A program made the position numbers and the translations under genes. From positions 49,979,315-50,043,314 of the forward strand of contig NC_073696.1 in the NCBI RefSeq assembly GCF_029784165.1: DNA of 64,000 bases. The letters run 5' to 3'. The notes under the pieces were generated by a model, which saw only the letters and a list, made by a program, of their open reading frames with translations, was not told the origin of the DNA and made no database searches. Within the stretch, counting starts at the first letter, position 1; the number at the start of each line of letters is the position of its first letter. This document shows, in pieces, positions 58,650 through 64,000 of this stretch. This DNA comes from Wyeomyia smithii. Lineage: Eukaryota > Arthropoda > Insecta > Diptera > Culicidae.

Positions 58650-59420
58650 CTTTTACACAGTGAAAATGTCAACTCGATCCGCCATTTTCTTCCACCATCT
58701 TTGAAAATCAGCTGTTTTTTTTATCGTTTTGACACTTTTCTTCAACTTGCTCCTGATAATCGCCCAATATTTTTCAATTGGACGAAAATCTGGGCAGTTG
58801 ATAGCTTTTTCGATGATATCAATTCCATTCTCCTTGTACCAATCCATGACTTCCCGGCTGTAGTGCAGGTGGCCAAGTCAGGCCAGAACTTCACCGGACC
58901 GTCATGTGATTGGATGAACGGCAAAATCTGCTTCTGGAGGCACTGTTCCTTGAACACCTGGCATGGCATGGTTGATCCGGTGTTGAAAACCTTGTTTTTT
59001 GCCTAATCTGCAGATCCCCTGCCACACTATCAGCTCCCAGGCGAATTTGTCAGCAAATACGAATTTAAACCGCTTGGCGGTATAACCTTAGCGTTTGAAC
59101 ATATAGAATTTTTGTCCTGGGAGCTGCGCGAAATCCATTTTTACATATGTCTCATCGTCCATTGAAATGGAGCCGTCGAATTTGGTCAAGACTTTCTCAT
59201 ACAGCATCCTCGCGCGGCGTTTTGTAACAAGATTCTGCTTAAGGGTCCTGTCTGGATGTTTGCTGGCGTGAAACGACCGCAGGTCTTCACGCCGACAGAT
59301 TCGTCGAACAATGCTGCATGATGCCGAGAACTTTTTAGCCAAATCGCGCAGGGTGATTCCAGGATTCGCCTGAACTGCTTTGCAGACTTTCAATCTGCTT
59401 GTCAATCGTTCCACTTCTGC
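58650..59420 (-). pseudogene. Second DD37E-like transposase relic
   Basis: On the - strand: an N-terminal helix-turn-helix (RLKVCKAVQANPGITLRDLA, from 59414), SMDDETYVKMDF (first Asp), a frameshift near 59090, KFVFADKFAWELIVWQGIC, EQCLQKQILPFIQSHDGPVK, FWPDLATC (second Asp), another frameshift, then CPDFRPIEKYWAIIRSKLKK (Glu). It has the same motif set as the element at 46 kb but is diverged in sequence, so it is a different subfamily. The Asp-Glu spacing is altered by the frameshift. Terminal repeats were not located. Confidence 0.8.
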
Positions 59421-60399
59421 GGTTGCTGTGATCAGCGCGATTCAGTGTTAGCGATATTATCATTGGTTTCTCGTAACCGCCGCTAGAGGCACCACAGTAA
59501 ATAGAGAGCTGCGACCGAATAGCAGGTGGATCTAATTTTATGCTTCAATGCAAAAGGCTAATATGCCCTAGCAGGAATAAAATCAAAAACAATGGTACAT
59601 ATCCTAAGTTGTCAAGCAATCTTCTGCAGAGCCTCATAGTGTATCATACCCCGATTCGAATTTTGCTTATTTTTAGGTTAAAGTTGATGAAAGTTAGTGA
59701 AATTAAATGAATTAGTCATAGTATTATAAATTACAAGAGTGTTAGAGTTAGAGGAATCACCGTTTTTTTGTAATAATTTGCAACTCAATTACCCATAAAA
59801 GCTTATATAAAATTCATGAATAGTTACATGTTGAACAGAGCCACAGACAATTCTACAATTTTAAAAGTTTTCAAATCTTAAGTGTCATTGAATGTATCAG
59901 ATACGTCTTCATCAAGAGTTTAACTAACCTCGCGTCTCCATTGAAAAAAGCTTCCACAACTCTTCGATGGAGGCACTTGGTTGTAGAATGCTTGATGGAG
60001 GCGCATCTGAGCAATTCCATGGAAAACATTCCAATTTCAATATGTTTTCTTAGTTATCATTTTCGATTTGGCTGAAACTTTGCACAGGTTCCAATGGGTT
60101 AAAGTTATCATTTTATGTATATATGGTATTAATGATTACAAATATTTTTAGAACTAGAACGATTTGTTTGACCAGTGAGACGTCTTCGGCAAAGTTGTAG
60201 AAAAAAAAATTGTCTTATTGAGAAAAATATACACCGTGCAAAGAAAACTTTTTAGAAAAGGAATTGAAAATCAAACAATTTTTTTAATAAGGTTTGTTCT
60301 CAAAAATTATAAAACTCCCTAGAAATGTTCTTACGAAATACTCCTATGTTACATTTTCCCGTTAGCTCTAAAAAATTTTGGCTGACATATGAATCAAAT
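59421..60399 (+). other. Intronic sequence without recognised element
   Basis: AT-rich. CGTCTTCGGCAAAGTTGTAG (about 60181) is a phrase also related to the foldback arms at 22.8 kb and 25.4 kb. Nothing coding. Confidence 0.45.
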
Positions 60400-60885
60400 T
60401 TTCTATGCCGAGTGCATATTTACTTCACTTTGTTGGCCGACGGACCGTAATTGCTTATTGATATGCAGAGACAGCTTCTTCTGTCTTGGGCAACTAATCT
60501 TTGGTCACCTCCTACACCAGCAGATCGTGAATACACCGAGTGCGAGGCCCACCATGGAGTCGATGGCCTCTTCCTGGCTCTCTGTTGAAGATAATTTTGG
60601 CGGCTCCTTTGTTGGGCATTCTGGCTACATGTCCAGCCCACCAAAACCTACCACGCAGTATTACCTTCACTATATCATCATGTTTGTATACCTAGTACAA
60701 CTCGTGATTTATGCGCCTGTGCCACACTTCATCATCCAATTTACCTCGAATATCAATCGCAGAGCTTTACGCTTAAAAATTCCGAGCACTCGTCCATCAG
60801 CTTCCTTGGGTGTCCATGTTTTATGTCCGCAAAGTCCCAATAGTTAGGAGGATCAGCGTCATAAACAGCGCTAGTTTTGTGGAAG
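60400..60885 (-). pseudogene. RTE-like retrotransposon, 3' end of RT ORF
   Basis: On the - strand: KLALFMTLILLTIGTLRT, GKLDDEVWHRRINHELYxVY, KHDDIVKVILRGRFWWAGHV, ARMPNKGAAKIIFNREPGRG and GGPRTRC. This is the C-terminal region that follows the RT domain in RTE-clade elements. It is 5' truncated, as is usual for non-LTR copies, and interrupted by stops. It is a different lineage from the RTE relic at 3.7-7.6 kb. Confidence 0.75.
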
Positions 60886-60911
60886 TTTGCAAACTACGGG
60901 ACCTTAGACCT

Positions 60912-61226
60912 ATTACACTGGTCGACAAAAGCGATTAAATGCTGCCCTAAAGTTCGAAATAGCTACCCTATAAAGAATATAGCTTTCACAATCATTCCTG
61001 TGAACTTTGGTGGCCCTAGTCATTACCAAAACACGTCTGCTCACGTGAGAGTTCGCTTAGCAATTGCGTTCGTCGCTTCAACGTTATGTTTTCGAGAAAA
61101 CTTATTTAAGTCTCTGAAGAAATGTTAGTGACTGAGGGCACCAAAATTCACAGGAATGGCTAAAAACTTATAATCTTTCATTTTTTTCTGGTTTGAGCTT
61201 AAGGGCCTGTATTGACCAGTGTTATA
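60912..61226. repeat. 315-bp MITE with ~110-bp terminal inverted repeats
   Basis: The left arm starts TTACACTGGTCGACAAAAGC and the right arm ends GACCAGTGTTA in inverse. The best-matching part is TCATTCCTGTGAACTTTGGT (left, about 60990) against ACCAAAATTCACAGGAATGG (right, about 61139), with TA flanks. Related partial copies lie at 1212-1415 and perhaps at about 12850. It is non-coding. Confidence 0.8.
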
Positions 61227-61240
61227 GACAAAAATACTCT

Positions 61241-61286
61241 TACGGTTTGTTTTATCCATAAAGTACGGTTTGTTTTATCCATAAAG
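61241..61286. repeat. 23-bp tandem duplication
   Basis: TACGGTTTGTTTTATCCATA followed by AAG occurs twice in succession (61241-61263, 61264-61286). Confidence 0.9.
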
Positions 61287-62259
61287 TATCGCTGCTGTAA
61301 GCGGTTATACAATGAAGACCAAATTCCTGCAAGCTGGGGTTTTTATACATGACTACTGGGAGCTGAATTTGCGAAAGCCGTGACGTGTGCACTAGAGCGA
61401 ATAAAACAATAACAACAACTACAAACTGTTTACAAAGTTAGATCGGTTGCATGTTTTAGTGCTGGCTGTGCTGGGGAAGCTATGTGGTGATTGGTTGCTC
61501 GGTATGATTTAGATTATCCATGTTATTTACCAATTTTTCCAATACTGTATCTAAATCTTTGTGTTGCTTTTGTGATAAAAACTGATCGATGTATAAGCGC
61601 TCAAACTTTGAACATTGCGTAACTTCCAGATAGTCGTTAATACTTTTGACAATGTACATATATGTTCAAAAGACAAAATTATTATCTACAAACTTCTGGC
61701 TCTAAATTATAATTATCAAAAATTTGTCTAGAATCAAAAGAACATGTCTGAAACGTAATAAACCAAGCTGAGACATATGGTAAACAAACCGCTTTGACTC
61801 GTTAGTAGTTTTATTGTGGCGTCATTGACTCAGATCTGTGTGAAAATTTCCGATTTGATGCGAGCGAAATACAGTAAGGTCGCTTTTTACGCGTTTTTTT
61901 TTTCCGCGGGTTGCTTTCCTCCATTACTCAAAAACGGAACAAGATATCGACCATATTTCATTCACGTTTTTCGTTTTAGGCCACAAGTGATCATACATCA
62001 GTTTTAAAAAAAATCACAATTTTTGGTGTAAATACTCAAAATTTTAAATATTGAATTTTGGTCTCTAGATTGGCCACTATCATATTCAAACGAAATTTTA
62101 ACGTTTTAGGACGGTTTTCTTTGTTATGTTTGCAACTCAAAAAAGTAGTTTTTTACGCGGGCCCATACAAATTTGGAACGCATCCCCCGCGGAAAAAACG
62201 ACCTTAGTGTAATCGTCATTTACGGGAAATGTTGCCTCTCTAATCACATTGAAAAAACG
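61287..62259 (+). other. Intronic sequence without recognised element
   Basis: No protein or structured repeat was recognised. A phrase near 61880 (TTTTTACGCGTTTTTTTTTTCC) and its near inverse near 62150-62200 hint at a small inverted arrangement, but the match is loose. Confidence 0.4.
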
Positions 62260-62400
62260 GATGCTAAAGCACACCGAGAGTTAAAAAAAATGTAGTATGG
62301 AAAAGCTCCAAGTGAAACAACGTGCCGTGATTAATTGCGTTTAAAGACCGCTTTAAAGGCAGTAATTTTTGTGTGAAAGAAGGCCAGGATCCATGCAAAA
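62260..62400 (+). pseudogene. Mariner transposase N-terminal fragment
   Basis: The + strand reads AKAHRELKKM, stop, YGKAPSETTCRD, then decays. This is the same helix-turn-helix segment as the fragment at 55233-55431, so two copies of one mariner family are present in the channel introns. Only about 40 codons are recognisable. It is the one identifiable transposase fragment on the + strand. Confidence 0.6.
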
Positions 62401-62785
62401 TGCAGTGACAGCTTGCTTCGTTGTTGGAAGTTATTCAAAATTTAAAGCTTTGGAATTAATTAAAAAACAAGGAACGTGTTGGCATCTTACTATTTTTTTC
62501 TCACGCTCAATCCCTAAAATAAAAGTAAAAGATAAGTGAAATCATCAGGCAAGATGCATTCTTAGGAAACCAATATAAGCTCAAGTTTTTATTTGTCATT
62601 CGCCAATGGCACACAAATCAAAAGAGTCATTTGCTTGATAAAATATTTTCCAGTGGTACCAGATTTTTAGTTTGAAAACGTGGATTGCCAGTGTAATGGG
62701 TTTTCACTGCGTTGAGCATGGATGCACAAAAAAATCGAATGAGTAGCATAGTGTATAGTCAGCCTATACACCAGAGAGACGCCGA

Positions 62786-62891
62786 GACACTCACCGTTAA
62801 AGCAACTGTCAACATCAAAACGGGCGAGCTGTATAATTTTGCATTGCCGTTATCCGTTTTGATGTTGACAGTTGCCTTAACGGTGAGTGTC
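62786..62891. repeat. 38-bp hairpin, one mismatch
   Basis: The left arm (62786-62823) begins GACACTCACCGTTAAAGCAA and ends TCAAAACGG. The right arm (62854-62891) is its reverse complement with a single A/G difference. The loop is 30 bases. Length and near-perfection resemble a snap-back MITE core or a small-RNA precursor. Function is unknown. Confidence 0.85.
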
Positions 62892-63836
62892 TTGTCATTT
62901 CTCTAATATACAGGTTCCCTAATAGTGTACACAGCGACGTCACTGCCAATAGTGAGTGCCGCATCTGAACTCTGTTGCTGCCGAGGGTAATTGACCTAAT
63001 CGGCGTATAGCCTGGACAGAATGGAACGTAACTTCAGCTAAAACCATTAGCTAAACTGGGTTAAGTGTGATCTTATTCTGGTCTGGTCCCAAATGCTGCG
63101 CATTTTTCGAAACTGCCGCTCGATATGCTTGACATTTCACAGAAATGTCCGAAAAAATCTCCACCGTAGCTGGTATATCTGAGGAGTGACAATAATTTCT
63201 CTGCAGGAGTGAGTTTTTTACTCAAAACTTAGATCACAGCTGGCCCAAAAGCCGTTGTTCTCGCCCGACCACCAACGCAACGGTGACGACTGACCTGAGC
63301 GCTCTGTAATGCATCTGCCTAGATGATTGATACGGTTCATTGTCAAGTATATTCATTCATGAAAAAGGCTTCCATTCCCCATTAGGTGGATTAGGATTGT
63401 TGGTTTTTTTCCTTCTTTCTATTCCATCATAACGCAGAATTCGCATCCGTCAGATGCATCCCAATCATTCTGTATGAAATATTAATGGGGCTTCTCGCGA
63501 GTGGCTTTTTCACGAGAACTCTATCCATCGTTCACGATTTGATTGATGATGCGCCCCCGCTTGCTCGCTAGCGGACGAATTGAATTGGCTGCCGAAGAGT
63601 GGTGGGCCGAACTCGGACACGGATCTTGTTACGGCGAAGGATGAAATATGTACGTTATAGTACGCTCAAACAACGAAATGCTTTTACTAACGTTTCATTC
63701 AAAACAGAAATAGGGCTTAACAACGATGTTTTTTACGACGACGTTGACGACAATCGTCAACAATACGATTTGTCTGTTGAATCCCAACCTCGAAGCGATC
63801 AACCCTAACATTTCAATTTTTTTTATTATCTTTCAG
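62892..63836 (+). other. End of the last intron in the window
   Basis: No element is recognised. The polypyrimidine tract TTTCAATTTTTTTTATTATC and acceptor TTTCAG (63836) are seen. Confidence 0.6.
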
Positions 63837-63955
63837 GTAATATCGGTTCTATGATTTCGAACATGAACGTGACCCGTGTAGAGTTTCAAAATCGAATGGA
63901 TGGTGTTAAGCAATATATGGCGTTTCGGAAGGTGGGAGGAGAGCTGGAAGCACGG
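63837..63955 (+). CDS. CNG channel exon: end of S6 and start of C-linker
   Basis: 119 bases entering in phase 1. It reads [20 protein letters not shown], then [29 protein letters not shown] is the S6 gate end and VEFQ.R.D.(I/V)KQYM.FR is the A' helix of the C-linker, both diagnostic for CNG channels. The donor is placed at CGG|GTATGT (63956), because homologues continue EARVI.WF, whereas reading through would give VCYV. The remaining C-linker and the cyclic-nucleotide-binding domain are outside the window. Confidence 0.88.
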
Positions 63956-64000
63956 GTATGTTATGTGCAAATTAAGAGCGTATTTGTGGACAAGACAACG

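Overview
This is nuclear DNA of an insect, most probably a culicine mosquito (Aedes/Culex type). The evidence is a cyclic-nucleotide-gated (CNG) channel gene split by GT-AG introns of up to 21.6 kb, mosquito-typical transposons (I-clade and RTE non-LTR elements, an ITmD37E/DD37E mariner, Tc1, Transib and mariner relics), many MITEs, and long simple repeats. There is no bacterial gene organisation. The species call is an inference.

The only host gene I can support is the CNG channel on the + strand. Five coding exons (33693-33911, 35220-35382, 56953-57221, 57321-57591, 63837-63955) join in phase for 347 codons. They cover the end of the N-terminal region, S1-S6 with an A-type pore (TIGETP), and the start of the C-linker. 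The cyclic-nucleotide-binding domain must lie beyond the right edge. A short ATG exon at 11846-11893 is phase-compatible and could be a 5' exon, but this is weak.

Left part (1-11.8 kb): degenerate repeats, a mariner-like transposase relic (1.9-3.5 kb, -), and an RTE-clade retrotransposon relic (3.7-7.6 kb, -) split by a MITE. 7.6-11.8 kb shows nothing I recognise.

Middle left (13.6-29.4 kb) is a dense repeat nest. A Tc1 transposase pseudogene (16.8-20.4 kb, -) carries four separate non-autonomous insertions, each with its own termini, and most have a recognisable target duplication. Next comes a 3.1-kb foldback element (22578-25685). It has CACAGTG termini, a 5-bp target duplication and a relic of a RAG1-related Transib transposase in its spacer. 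It is inserted in a mosquito repeat that is itself duplicated in tandem and carries a 200-bp (AT)n(GT)n tract.

The 21.6-kb S2-S3 intron holds a 1.4-kb foldback element, an almost intact I-clade retrotransposon (39243-44952, -, 15-bp target duplication), an ITmD37E transposon (46056-47347), and a 2.65-kb array of GAAGTC-type hexamers/12-mers (52.6-55.2 kb). That array runs in frame out of a mariner transposase fragment. The 6.2-kb intron before the last exon holds a second DD37E-like relic, an RTE 3' fragment, a long-TIR MITE and a near-perfect 38-bp hairpin.

Almost every identifiable transposon coding region is on the - strand, antisense to the channel gene. The most unusual objects are the Transib foldback, the array fused to mariner, and the four-deep MITE nest in Tc1.
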